Shown: positions 24,979 through 33,995 of the stretch, in pieces
Numbering within the stretch: the first letter of the stretch is position 1
How the letters are laid out: each line of letters begins with the position of its first letter
Origin: Caldithrix abyssi
GTDB lineage: Bacteria > Calditrichota > Calditrichia > Calditrichales > Calditrichaceae
Assembly (NCBI GenBank): GCA_011369465.1
Contig: DRQG01000105.1
Coordinates: 1-56,670 of the forward strand
DNA: 56,670 bases
Direction of reading: 5' to 3'
Made by a program: the position numbers and the translations under genes
Notes under the pieces: generated by a model
Seen by the model: only the letters and a program-made list of their open reading frames with translations
Told to the model about the DNA's origin: nothing
Databases searched by the model: none

Positions 24979-25101
24979 AACAGGCGAAACTGTTTTCGTC
25001 TCGGTTGCCAAAACCGTCAAGTGGATTAAAATACATTCGCCGAGTATCAAACATGAAAACATTTACTCTTTCCCGAATGGTGCAGCATTTATTAAATGCT
25101 G
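24979..25101 (+). promoter_or_regulatory. Candidate structured leader of the STAS-export-kinase genes
   Basis: Three small hairpins follow one another in the 400-base spacer 24752-25151: AACAG/CTGTT (24979-24994), CGGTT/AACCG (25002-25016) and the perfect CAGCATTT-ATT-AAATGCTG (25083-25101). The upstream half of the spacer is AT-rich and featureless. The arrangement suggests an RNA leader or protein-binding sites before the STAS gene, but no known riboswitch pattern is met. Confidence 0.3.
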
Positions 25102-25151
25102 TAATTGACAGGGCGGAGCTTTTAAGAAACAGGAGCAAATAAAGGAAGAAT

Positions 25152-26012
25152 ATGGAAAAAATTACGATAGACTCCAAGTTTGCCGACCAGGAAGGTGAGA
25201 TTATGGTAGTAGAGTTGGGAGGCTATGTAGATCAATCCAACAGCTACCAACTGCAAAAAATGTTCGATAATATAATTCAGAGCGGCTGCTTTAAAGTAAT
25301 CGTTGATTTTTCGAAATTATATTATATGAGCAGCGCCGGGTGGGGCGTATTTGTGGGTGAAATCAAACGTTTTAGAGAAAATGGCGGTGATATTAAACTG
25401 GCGGCGATGAACCCGGAGATTTATGACGTATACCAGATGTTGGAATTCTATCATATCCTGGACGACTATCCTCGCGTAGAAGATGCTGCGGCTTCTTTTG
25501 GCAAGGATGAAGAGGAACTCAATTTGGTGCTGAATGGCGAACAGGTCGAACCGGCGGATACTCCTGTACAGGACGATACTGAAACACAGGAAAAGCTCGA
25601 CCTGATTGACGGTACCATTGAAGACAGCGAGAACATTTTAATAGAAGAGGATACCGATAAAGAAGAAAAGATTGAACTTGAAATAGAAAATGAAAGTGAG
25701 AGGGAAACCGCGGAAATAATATCCTTTACTCCGGGCGAGGGTGAGAGCAGAATGCCATCCGACAGGAGGTCGAGAGAATTTATACCGCATGCATTACAAA
25801 GCGACATAAAGTTGCCGGAGCTCCCTTTGCCTGAAAAGGTTAAAAAGGTGGTGGCGCAAAATCCGTTATTGGGATTGTTAGGTATCCGTAAAGTGTTGCG
25901 TCACGAACATTTCGGGCACACACGTGTGGGCCTCTTTGAGTTATGGCGTTTATTACGCAGATTGGATTTGGACAGTAAAGAAAAAAGATATCGTTATTAC
26001 CGATCCTGTTAA
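25152..26012 (+). CDS. STAS-domain protein (anti-anti-sigma type) with long C-terminal extension
   Basis: A 286-residue protein. Residues 1-115 form a STAS domain; YYMSSAGWGVFV (serines 60-61) corresponds to the phosphorylated serine loop of SpoIIAA-like antagonists. Residues about 120-205 are a very acidic linker rich in Glu and Asp. The last 80 residues are basic and contain KKVVAQNPLLGLLGIRKVL and HEHFGHTRVGLFELWRLLRRL, a helical segment I do not recognise. It could switch partners with an anti-sigma factor or kinase, or act on the export machinery next door. AAAGGAAG at 25141-25148 is the ribosome site. The Wza-like gene starts 16 bases after its stop. Confidence 0.8.
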   Translation: MEKITIDSKFADQEGEIMVVELGGYVDQSNSYQLQKMFDNIIQSGCFKVIVDFSKLYYMSSAGWGVFVGEIKRFRENGGDIKLAAMNPEIYDVYQMLEFYHILDDYPRVEDAAASFGKDEEELNLVLNGEQVEPADTPVQDDTETQEKLDLIDGTIEDSENILIEEDTDKEEKIELEIENESERETAEIISFTPGEGESRMPSDRRSREFIPHALQSDIKLPELPLPEKVKKVVAQNPLLGLLGIRKVLRHEHFGHTRVGLFELWRLLRRLDLDSKEKRYRYYRSC

Positions 26013-26028
26013 TTATTGGAGAAGAAGA

Positions 26029-26751
26029 ATGAAGAAAATAATCAGTGTGGTTTTATGCATACTCATTCTTAACCCAAGCGTTTCAATCATTCAAGCCGCT
26101 GAGACTTTTTCTGCCTGGGCTTTGACAGGTGAGGCTGGTCTGGACAAAGATCCGGATTTGCCGCAGCATCCGTTTACTCCGGGAGATGGTATCCTGATCA
26201 GTACTTTACCTGATACATCGTCGTTTTTAAACGGAATTTTTCCAATAGACGATCGCGGATATGTGGAATTGCCGATTACCGGAAAAATAAGAATTACCAA
26301 TATGAGCGTGGAAGAGGTAAAAAAGTACATTCGTACGAACTTCGTTAACTATTTAGGCGACCCGGAGGCGCTTTATGTTAAACCCGTCATTCGGATTAGT
26401 CTTCTTGGCGGTTTCCAGCGGCCTGGTCTATATTATGTAGATTATCAATCCAGTTTGTGGGATGTGGTACGTCTGGCCGGCGGTCCGCTTAAAGAAGAAG
26501 GTATATATGAAATGCATTGGCAACGTAACGGAGAAGAAAAAACGGATGACTTAACGCAATTGTTCGAAAGAGGTGCTTCCCTGAAGAAGATAGGTATAAA
26601 ATCCGGCGATCAGATTTGGACGCCTTCACCGGATGCCCGGACATTTTGGACGACCGTGGCCGAAGTTATGCCAATGTTGACCTTTTTTACTACGCTTGTG
26701 TATTTATATATGACATATAGAAGAGATACTTTCTTAATGCAGTCCAGATAA
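26029..26751 (+). CDS. Polysaccharide export protein (Wza/OPX family)
   Basis: I use the ATG at 26029, preceded by TGGAGAAG and starting signal peptide MKKIISVVLCILILNPSVS; the longer frame from 25924 lies inside the STAS gene. The 240-residue product has a Poly_export domain at about 45-120 (FTPGDGILISTLPDTSSF, DDRGYVELPITGKI) and an SLBB-like domain at about 127-200 (LGGFQRPGLYYVD). A hydrophobic helix near the C-terminus (MPMLTFFTTLVYLYMTY) could span the outer membrane, as in Wza, or anchor the protein. No lipobox Cys is seen, unlike classical Wza. It precedes the Wzc-type kinase by 22 bases. Confidence 0.88.
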   Translation: MKKIISVVLCILILNPSVSIIQAAETFSAWALTGEAGLDKDPDLPQHPFTPGDGILISTLPDTSSFLNGIFPIDDRGYVELPITGKIRITNMSVEEVKKYIRTNFVNYLGDPEALYVKPVIRISLLGGFQRPGLYYVDYQSSLWDVVRLAGGPLKEEGIYEMHWQRNGEEKTDDLTQLFERGASLKKIGIKSGDQIWTPSPDARTFWTTVAEVMPMLTFFTTLVYLYMTYRRDTFLMQSR

Positions 26752-26773
26752 GATAATACGAGTTGAGGTTACA

Positions 26774-29107
26774 ATGAATCCAAATAAAAATAACAGTACT
26801 CTGGCAAAGAATTTCGACTTTACCCGCTACCTGCGATTGGTAAAGCGGGAAAAATGGGTGATTGCGATCCTGTTTATTTTATCGTTTGCCGCATGGATGG
26901 TGCTGGCCTTCAAATTTGGCCCGAAATCCATTTACGAGACCAACGCTTTGCTGCAGTTTGAGGATCGACGCGATTTAACTCAAATGGATTCCCGGGGACG
27001 TCCGGAAAACGATGCCAAACTTGGTCTGTTGATGAGCAGGAATTTCCTCGGCAAAGTAGTGGATAAACTGTCTCTCGGTTTTGTTATTTACGATTTGGAA
27101 CGACGGGAAGTGGTGGACAGCATTTCTCTCTCGCCTAAGTATCGTACCGGTGCATATTCATTGGTAAAAGAAGATGATCGTCTGGTTCTGTATTATTCAA
27201 ATGATGCAGAGGATATCAAAGATGAAAAAGTAGTTGAGCTTCCCACCTGGCAGGAAGCATTTGTTAAATATGACGGATTTGTATTAAAAGTTAAAGACGA
27301 CTATTGGCAGGATCATAAAAAATTAGAATTTTATCTGATCAAAAGAGAAAGAGCTATCGAAGAGCTGAGAAGCATGCTCACACCGGAATGGGGTAATCGT
27401 ACCCATACCTTACTCCAGGTTAAAATAAAAGGTAATGATCGATTCTTTATCGCTAAGATCCTAAATACCCTAATCGATGAGTTTGTGCAGCAGAACTTAA
27501 ATCTGAAGAAATATCATACCCGTGAAGTATTGGATATCCTTACCGAACAATTGAAAACGGCTAAAGCTGAACTGGATGAAAAAACGGAAGCCCTTAAAAG
27601 ATTTCGCCAGAAAAATCCCTGGGTCGGTTTAAACCCCGGAACAAACAGCATTGTTGGGCAACTATCCGATATGGAGGTTCGAAAAGTAAAAATTCAAGAT
27701 GCCAAAGATGAGTTACAATCTCTGTTAAGCCGCTTGCAAGGTGCACAGGGTGAACAGCGATATCCTTTACTGAACGAAATACTGGCATTTTTACAGGCGC
27801 AGGGGGTTGCCACCGTACCCGCATTGCAAACGGAATTAACCAACCTGTTGGATGAACGTGAGCGGTTGTTAAGAGAATATCGTACCCCGCGGCATAAGCT
27901 TGTCATCGAAAATTCGGAAAAACTAAGCAACCTGGACAGGAAAATTGTTTTAACTGCCAATAACGAATTTGCCCAGTATATAAAAGAACTCACTCACCTT
28001 GATTCCAAAATAAAAGAAGGTTCCTTTAAAATACGCAGTCTGCCGGAAAAGGAACTGCAACTTGCCGAACTACAACAGAAAAAAACCATTGCAGAAGAAG
28101 TGTATTCATCGCTTTTAGTACGGCATAATCAGGCTATGATTGCCGATGCTGTGGAAGTGAGCGATGTCATCGTACTTGATTCGGCCGTCGTACCGGAAGC
28201 GGGAAGTCGAATGAAAATCATACTAACTTACATCCTGGTGGGCATTGTTGTCGGATTGGCATTTGGATTTGGTTATGTCTTCGTCAAGGACCTGTTCAAT
28301 AAAACCGTTTTTACGGCCGATGAATTGGAACGCATCATCCCCATCAAAGTAATGGCGAAAATACCCATTATAGGAAATGAAAAAGACTTTGAATATGAAA
28401 ATTTTGAAGAAGGGGTGCGTATTGATCCCAAACTGGTTACAGCGGATTATTCTCCGACTCCGGTTGGTGAAGCATATCGTAATTTACGTACTCAACTTCT
28501 TTTTGGGGATGAGTCGAAAAAGGTTAAATCCATTTTTATCACCTCTCTCAATCCCAATGAAGGAAAATCTTTAAACGCCAGCAATCTGGCCATTACATTC
28601 GCCCAACAAAAACTGCCAACTTTATTGATAGACGGCGACTTGCGGCGCGGTGTTCTGCACCATTCGTTTGCCTGTAAAAAACGTCCCGGCCTGTCGGATT
28701 TTCTGTACAGCCCGGCCGATATTAATGATGAAAATATTCGTAAAGTAATCCAGCAAACACATATTCCGAATTTGTATTTGCTAAGTGCCGGACGCCCTAT
28801 CCCGAATCCATCCGAAATATTGGGAAGCCAACGAAGCAAAGAGGTTATAGAGTTTCTGGCCTCCCGCTTTGGTTTCCTGATTATTGATACACCGCCTATT
28901 ATGGTAACATCCGACGCTGTGATTATTTCACAATATGTGGATACCGGGCTGTTTGTTGTCCGTGCAGGTGTAACGAATATGGCTCATGTTAAAGAAAAAA
29001 TCTTTGAATACGGAGATTTCTCCAATAAAATTTCCGGTACCGTACTCAACTTTTCCGAATATGATGTAAGTACGGAAAATTATAAATATTCCTATTATAA
29101 TTACTAA
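26774..29107 (+). CDS. Wzc-type polysaccharide co-polymerase and tyrosine autokinase
   Basis: A 777-residue inner-membrane protein. The Wzz domain is framed by membrane helices at about 32-50 and 482-504, with long periplasmic coiled coils between (residues 245-290 and 360-440). The cytoplasmic BY-kinase domain has Walker A TSLNPNEGKS at 590-599, Walker A' LLIDGDLRRGVLH and Walker B FLIIDTPP. The last 17 residues hold six tyrosines (763, 770, 772, 774, 775, 777), the cluster that is autophosphorylated. It controls chain length and export together with the OPX protein upstream. GAGG at 26765-26768 is the ribosome site. Confidence 0.95.
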   Translation: MNPNKNNSTLAKNFDFTRYLRLVKREKWVIAILFILSFAAWMVLAFKFGPKSIYETNALLQFEDRRDLTQMDSRGRPENDAKLGLLMSRNFLGKVVDKLSLGFVIYDLERREVVDSISLSPKYRTGAYSLVKEDDRLVLYYSNDAEDIKDEKVVELPTWQEAFVKYDGFVLKVKDDYWQDHKKLEFYLIKRERAIEELRSMLTPEWGNRTHTLLQVKIKGNDRFFIAKILNTLIDEFVQQNLNLKKYHTREVLDILTEQLKTAKAELDEKTEALKRFRQKNPWVGLNPGTNSIVGQLSDMEVRKVKIQDAKDELQSLLSRLQGAQGEQRYPLLNEILAFLQAQGVATVPALQTELTNLLDERERLLREYRTPRHKLVIENSEKLSNLDRKIVLTANNEFAQYIKELTHLDSKIKEGSFKIRSLPEKELQLAELQQKKTIAEEVYSSLLVRHNQAMIADAVEVSDVIVLDSAVVPEAGSRMKIILTYILVGIVVGLAFGFGYVFVKDLFNKTVFTADELERIIPIKVMAKIPIIGNEKDFEYENFEEGVRIDPKLVTADYSPTPVGEAYRNLRTQLLFGDESKKVKSIFITSLNPNEGKSLNASNLAITFAQQKLPTLLIDGDLRRGVLHHSFACKKRPGLSDFLYSPADINDENIRKVIQQTHIPNLYLLSAGRPIPNPSEILGSQRSKEVIEFLASRFGFLIIDTPPIMVTSDAVIISQYVDTGLFVVRAGVTNMAHVKEKIFEYGDFSNKISGTVLNFSEYDVSTENYKYSYYNY

Positions 29108-29115
29108 TCAACTTT

Positions 29116-29161
29116 TTCTCCGGCCGTTTTGAAATCTTTTATTCAAATAGCGGCCGGAGAA
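29116..29161. promoter_or_regulatory. Long GC-rich hairpin between the kinase gene and asnB
   Basis: TTCTCCGGCCG at 29116-29126 pairs perfectly with CGGCCGGAGAA at 29151-29161, and inside it TTGAA pairs with TTCAA. No T-run follows on the plus strand, so it is not a simple terminator. It lies 28 bases before the asnB start and may tune expression between the two genes or mark an RNA processing site. Confidence 0.5.
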
Positions 29162-29189
29162 CCATCCCAAAATATCCTTTCATTACCTC

Positions 29190-31136
29190 ATGTGCGGAAT
29201 AGCAGGAATCTTTCATTCATCCCAATCTTATCCAATCGATCAAAAGTTAGTGCATAAAATGATCCACGCCCTCAGGCATCGGGGGCCGGATGATTTTGGC
29301 TTTTACTTTGCCAAAGGATTGGGCCTGGCGCAATCCCGGTTAAGTATTATTGATCTGGCCGGCGGTAAACAACCCATTCATAACGAAGACAAGACCATTT
29401 GGGTTATTTTTAACGGTGAAATTTTCAACTATATCGAACTGGGTGAGGCCTTGCGCAAAAAAGGACATCGCTTTTATACCAAAAGCGATACCGAAGTTAT
29501 TGTACACGCTTACGAAGAATACGGAACGGATTTTGTGCAGCATTTAAACGGCCAGTTTGCCATAGCCATTTGGGATGAGAAAAAAAGAAAATTGGTTTTA
29601 ACGCGCGATCGTGTGGGCATTCGGCCGCTTTTTTACACCCGGCTATCCGACGGAGTGTTCCTGTTTGCCTCGGAGATGAAAGCTCTGTTCCGGCATCCGC
29701 AGGCCGCTGCAGAAATAGACCCGGCCGGGTTGAATCAGATTTTTACGATATGGGTGAATATTCCGCCGCAAACGGTTTACAAAAATGTTCAGGAACTACC
29801 GCCCGGTCATACCATGGTTATCGAAAACGGCCGGCAGAGTACACAAAAATACTGGGCCTTATCCTATCCGGATGCCAACGATTACGATGACAAACCTCTT
29901 GCCTATTATAGCAAGAAATTAAAAGAACTGCTTTATGACGCCGTAACGCTGCGTTTACGCGCCGATGTGCCGGTGGCGGCCTATTTAAGCGGCGGTATCG
30001 ATTCGTCCATAACCAGCGCGCTGGTAAAAAAATATCATAATAATAATCTGATCACCTTCTCCGTGGCCTTTAAGGATGCCGGTTACGACGAGCGCGGCTA
30101 TCAGGAAGAGATGGTGAACTTCCTGAAAACCGATCACCGCATCATTGAAGCCGATTATACAAAGATCGGTCACGCCTTCTCCGATGTGGTCTGGTATGCG
30201 GAAAAACCGATGATTCGTACCGCACCGGCGCCGTTGTACATTTTGTCCGGGCTGGTACGGGAAAATAATATTAAAGTTGTACTCACCGGCGAAGGTGCCG
30301 ACGAAGTGTTTGGCGGATACAACATTTTTCGCGAAGATAAAGTACGCCGTTTCTGGGCCCGGTTCCCGGAATCGCGCCTCAGGCCATTGCTGCTCTCGAG
30401 ATTGTATCCGTACATTCAGCAAAATATGCGTCAGGGGCAAAACTTCTGGCAGTTATTTTTTAAGAAGAATTTGCAGGATACCGGGAACCCGTATTATTCG
30501 CACTTACTACGCTGGACGAACACGGCTCAGGTGAAAAAGTTTTTCACCCCCGAAATGCAAAAGGAAATGGGCGGGGAAGAGCGTGTGTTTGCCGAACTGG
30601 ATGCCTATGTGGAAAAGGATATGATGCGTTGGCATCCTTTATCCCGGGCCCAGTATCTGGAAATGGTGCTTTTTATGCCCGGATATCTGCTTTCCTCACA
30701 GGGCGACCGGATGATGATGGGGCATTCCGTGGAAGGACGATTTCCTTATCTGGACCATAGGGTGGTGGAATTTGCCAACACCATTCCTCCTCAGTACAAA
30801 ATAAAGGTGCTTAATGAAAAATATATTCTTAAAAAAACCTATGCCGACTTAGTGCCCGATTCCATTGTCAACAGGGATAAACAGCCTTATCGGGCGCCCA
30901 TCAGCCAATGTTTTATCCCGGATAACGGCAGTGCCGCTTCGGCTATGTTACGGGAGGAAAAGATAAAGCAATACGATTATTTTGACCCCAAAGCGGTAAA
31001 CCGACTCATTGCCAAGGTGGAACGCAGCGGAGGTAAGCAAATGGCCGCCCGGGATGATATGGCTCTGGTGGGCATTGTTTCCACCCAACTGCTGCATCAA
31101 CAGTTTGTTGAAAAAAAGTCCGGGAAACAGTTTTAA
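29190..31136 (+). CDS. asnB: Asparagine synthetase (glutamine-hydrolysing) / amidotransferase AsnB type
   Basis: A 648-residue protein starting MCGIAGIFHSS; Cys2 is the glutaminase nucleophile and fixes the start, even though no ribosome site precedes it. The synthetase domain has the ATP-pyrophosphatase loop SGGIDSS at 267-273 and the GEGADEVFGGY motif. The length fits the long form found in polysaccharide loci, where such enzymes are thought to amidate sugar acids or cell-surface components, as well as true asparagine synthetases. The neighbouring ligase and carrier protein genes favour a role in polymer decoration. Which substrate it uses cannot be read from sequence. Confidence 0.92.
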   Translation: MCGIAGIFHSSQSYPIDQKLVHKMIHALRHRGPDDFGFYFAKGLGLAQSRLSIIDLAGGKQPIHNEDKTIWVIFNGEIFNYIELGEALRKKGHRFYTKSDTEVIVHAYEEYGTDFVQHLNGQFAIAIWDEKKRKLVLTRDRVGIRPLFYTRLSDGVFLFASEMKALFRHPQAAAEIDPAGLNQIFTIWVNIPPQTVYKNVQELPPGHTMVIENGRQSTQKYWALSYPDANDYDDKPLAYYSKKLKELLYDAVTLRLRADVPVAAYLSGGIDSSITSALVKKYHNNNLITFSVAFKDAGYDERGYQEEMVNFLKTDHRIIEADYTKIGHAFSDVVWYAEKPMIRTAPAPLYILSGLVRENNIKVVLTGEGADEVFGGYNIFREDKVRRFWARFPESRLRPLLLSRLYPYIQQNMRQGQNFWQLFFKKNLQDTGNPYYSHLLRWTNTAQVKKFFTPEMQKEMGGEERVFAELDAYVEKDMMRWHPLSRAQYLEMVLFMPGYLLSSQGDRMMMGHSVEGRFPYLDHRVVEFANTIPPQYKIKVLNEKYILKKTYADLVPDSIVNRDKQPYRAPISQCFIPDNGSAASAMLREEKIKQYDYFDPKAVNRLIAKVERSGGKQMAARDDMALVGIVSTQLLHQQFVEKKSGKQF

Positions 31137-31163
31137 ACAAAGTGGAAACGTAAAAGAAATTAG

Positions 31164-31248
31164 GGAGTGTTGGAGTACCGGAGTGGTGGAGCAATGGGTT
31201 TTGTTCTAACACCGGCACTCCAACACTACCATACTCCATTACTCCAAT
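31164..31248. repeat. Two opposed 8-bp repeat arrays forming a long hairpin
   Basis: Left arm: four 8-mers beginning GGAG (GGAGTGTT, GGAGTACC, GGAGTGGT, GGAGCAAT; 31164-31195). Right arm: four 8-mers ACTCCAAC, ACTACCAT, ACTCCATT, ACTCCAAT (31217-31248). AGTGTTGGAGTACCGG at 31166-31181 pairs with 31212-31227 with one mismatch in 16. The right arm ends six bases before the ligase start codon, so any ribosome site must overlap the repeat. Confidence 0.7.
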
Positions 31249-31254
31249 CTTCCT

Positions 31255-32814
31255 ATGTTAGTTCATCATTTTTTGGAAAATTCTGCACATACATTTCCGG
31301 ATAAACCGGCTGTTTGGGAAAAAAACAACTGGTTTTCATTTTCCGGTATTGACGAAAGAGCGAACCGCATTGCCAATTATCTGATTGATAACGGTGTACG
31401 GCGCGGCGATCGGGTGGCTATTTTATTTGAAAATTCTGTGGATTATATTGCCGCCTATTACGGAATACTGAAAGCGGGCGCTGTTACCGTAGCCTTAAAT
31501 ACCGATACCAATCCGCAAACACTTATCTATTTGCTCAACGACGCAGGCGCCAAAGCTGTAATTGCCAACGGCAGATATACACGCCATCTTTTGCCCGCCC
31601 TGCGTAAAACGCCGTATCTGTCAACAGCCGTTATCTATGCGACTCGTATTGAAGCCTACGAAGAAATAGGACACTGCCATACGGTCACTCTGGAATCTGT
31701 GTATCAAAACAGTCCGGCCGACCGTCCGCAGGTGAGATGTATTGATATCGATCTGGCTTCCATCGTGTACACTTCCGGCAGTACCGGAAAACCCAAAGGC
31801 GTTACGCTAACACATCTGAATATCGTCAGTAACACCCGGTCTATCGTTCAATATCTGAAGCTAAGTTCGGAAGATCGTGTAATGGTGGTATTGCCATTCT
31901 ATTACATCTATGGTAAATCATTGTTAAACACACATTTTTTTGTGGGTGGATCGGTAGTGCTGGATAACCGTTTTGCTTTTCCAAATGTCATCCTGGAAAC
32001 GATGAAACAAACCGAAGTGACCGGATTTTCCGGGGTGCCGTCCACGTTTATGATTTTGCTGAACAAATCCACTTTGCGCAATCATCGTTTTCCTGCGCTG
32101 CGTTATGTAACCCAGGCCGGCGGGGCAATGGCGCCGGTGGTACAAAAAGAAGTGGCTAAAGTATTCGCCCCGGCGAAACTCTTCATCATGTACGGGGCAA
32201 CCGAAGCCTCCGCGCGCCTGTCCTATCTGGAGCCCGATTTACTCACCCAAAAACTGGGTTCCATTGGCAAGGCCATTCCCAATGTGGATTTATATGTAGC
32301 GGATAAAGAGGGTAACCGTCTGCCGGCCGGTGAGGTGGGGGAAATTGTAGCCCGTGGGTCCAATATAATGCAGGGGTATTGGAACGACCCTGAAGAGACT
32401 GCCAAAGTATTGCGTAAGGGGCTGTATTTTACCGGAGACCTGGGCCGCGAAGACGAAGACGGTTTTATTTTTGTGGTTGGAAGGAGCAAAGATATTATCA
32501 AGGCCGGCGGCGAGCGGATCAGCGCCAAAGAGATCGAAGAAAAATTACTGGAAATTAACGAAGTGCACGAAACTGCGGTCATCGGAGTGGACGATCCTGT
32601 TTTAGGAGAAGCCATAAAGGCCTTTATAGTTACCCGCGACGGTGCTGAAGTGGATGAAGAGTACATCCGCACCAGCCTGCGGAAAAAACTGCCTCCTTTC
32701 AAGCAACCCAAGTATATCGAATTTCGCAGGGATTTGCCTAAAAATAATTCCGGTAAAATCATGAAGGCGGTTTTAAAGGAAGAAGAACAAAAGAAGACAG
32801 AACAGAAATCGTAA
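31255..32814 (+). CDS. AMP-forming acyl/aminoacyl ligase
   Basis: A 519-residue member of the adenylate-forming (acyl-CoA synthetase) family. The ATP-binding loop TSGSTGKPKG is at 173-182, the YGATEASAR motif and the hinge TGDLGREDEDGF follow, and the catalytic lysine is near the end in NNSGKIMKAVL. It activates a carboxylic acid with ATP and would load it onto the carrier protein encoded next (25 bases downstream). Similar ligase plus carrier pairs occur in exosortase-linked polysaccharide loci. The acid is unknown. The start codon is only six bases after an 8-bp repeat array and has no clear ribosome site. Confidence 0.92.
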   Translation: MLVHHFLENSAHTFPDKPAVWEKNNWFSFSGIDERANRIANYLIDNGVRRGDRVAILFENSVDYIAAYYGILKAGAVTVALNTDTNPQTLIYLLNDAGAKAVIANGRYTRHLLPALRKTPYLSTAVIYATRIEAYEEIGHCHTVTLESVYQNSPADRPQVRCIDIDLASIVYTSGSTGKPKGVTLTHLNIVSNTRSIVQYLKLSSEDRVMVVLPFYYIYGKSLLNTHFFVGGSVVLDNRFAFPNVILETMKQTEVTGFSGVPSTFMILLNKSTLRNHRFPALRYVTQAGGAMAPVVQKEVAKVFAPAKLFIMYGATEASARLSYLEPDLLTQKLGSIGKAIPNVDLYVADKEGNRLPAGEVGEIVARGSNIMQGYWNDPEETAKVLRKGLYFTGDLGREDEDGFIFVVGRSKDIIKAGGERISAKEIEEKLLEINEVHETAVIGVDDPVLGEAIKAFIVTRDGAEVDEEYIRTSLRKKLPPFKQPKYIEFRRDLPKNNSGKIMKAVLKEEEQKKTEQKS

Positions 32815-32838
32815 TATATGACAGGAAGGGAATATGTT

Positions 32839-33084
32839 ATGGATGTAAAAGAAAAAATTGTACAGTTTTTCGAAGAAAATTTTATGGTAAATTTAAAGGA
32901 TGACGGCATCGGCGATGATGATTCTTTTCTGGAAAGCGGCGTAATCGATTCCACCGGTGTGTTGGAACTGGTAACCTTTCTGGAAGAGAATTTTGGAATA
33001 AAGGTAGAAGACGATGAAATCGTTCCTGAAAATCTGGATAGCATCAACAATCTCATCCGGTATATTCAGCAAAAAACGCAATAG
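32839..33084 (+). CDS. Acyl carrier protein
   Basis: An 81-residue acidic protein using ATG 32839, with AGGAAGGG at 32823-32830 as ribosome site; an ATG at 32818 is possible but lies before that site. Ser38 in GVIDSTGVLELV matches the phosphopantetheine attachment serine of the DSxxxxxL motif. It would carry the acid activated by the preceding ligase to an acyltransferase or other enzyme of the locus. It is distinct from the fatty-acid carrier, which normally sits in a fab cluster. Confidence 0.88.
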   Translation: MDVKEKIVQFFEENFMVNLKDDGIGDDDSFLESGVIDSTGVLELVTFLEENFGIKVEDDEIVPENLDSINNLIRYIQQKTQ

Positions 33085-33096
33085 CAGGGAGCGGCT

Positions 33097-33993
33097 TTGG
33101 GTTCTGTGAATGATGAGAAATTAGTAAGCGTAGTGATGGCCGCCTACAATGCCGGCCCGTATATCGAAGATGCTATCGAATCCGTGTTGGCTCAGGAATA
33201 CCGGAATGTGGAATTACTGGTCGTGAATGACGGTTCCACTGACGATACGGAAAAACGGGTTCAAAAATATCTGAACAATTCCAAAGTAAAGTATTTTGCC
33301 CAACAAAATCTGGGGCAGGCAAAAGCAAAGAACAAGGGCATCCGGGAGGCTAAAGGAACGTACATAGCTTTTCTTGATGCGGATGATAAATGGACGCCGG
33401 ATAAATTAAGTCAACAAATTCCCTGTTTCGATAAATCCGAAAAAATCGGTGTGGTTTTCACGAATTTTGCCCTGATGGCCGAGGACGGTACCATTTTGGG
33501 CAGCACAGACCGTAAGTTCTATTCCGGCAATCTGACCGCCAGATTATTGATTGAAAATGTGGTTACGGGAATGTCCTCGGTAGTAAAAAGGGAATGCTTT
33601 GATAAGGTGGGATTGTTCGATGAATCGTTGCCGATGGGCATTGATTATGATTTATGGCTGAGGATTTCGGTTCACTATGAATTCTTCTTTTTAGATAAGG
33701 TGTTGTACCTGTACCGCCAGTGGCCTGGGCAAATGTCGCACAAACACCGCGACAGGTACAAAAACGCCATTCGGATAATGCAAAAATTTCTGGACAACAA
33801 TCCCGGATTGTTGGATAAAAAAGTTGTAAATGAAGCCTGGGCGCATACCTATGTGGGTATAGGCAACGCGGTGTTCGAAAAAGAACAAAAACGATGGGAA
33901 GCCCTGCGTAATTATCTGAAAGCAATGGGCTATAATGCAGTGTACTGGCCGGCCTGGAAATCAATTATTAAACTTATTCTGAATCGATATTAA
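33097..33993 (+). CDS. Family 2 glycosyltransferase (copy A)
   Basis: A 298-residue GT-A fold enzyme starting at TTG with AGGGAG at 33086-33091. VVNDGSTDD at 42-50 and FLDADDKW at 92-99 are the nucleotide-sugar and metal sites (the DxD is within DADD). No membrane helix is seen. It transfers a sugar to the growing lipid-linked unit at the cytoplasmic face. It is closely similar along its length to the enzyme at 42884, including the segment LYRQWPGQMSHK, so the two are paralogues. Confidence 0.92.
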   Translation: MGSVNDEKLVSVVMAAYNAGPYIEDAIESVLAQEYRNVELLVVNDGSTDDTEKRVQKYLNNSKVKYFAQQNLGQAKAKNKGIREAKGTYIAFLDADDKWTPDKLSQQIPCFDKSEKIGVVFTNFALMAEDGTILGSTDRKFYSGNLTARLLIENVVTGMSSVVKRECFDKVGLFDESLPMGIDYDLWLRISVHYEFFFLDKVLYLYRQWPGQMSHKHRDRYKNAIRIMQKFLDNNPGLLDKKVVNEAWAHTYVGIGNAVFEKEQKRWEALRNYLKAMGYNAVYWPAWKSIIKLILNRY

Positions 33994-33995
33994 TT

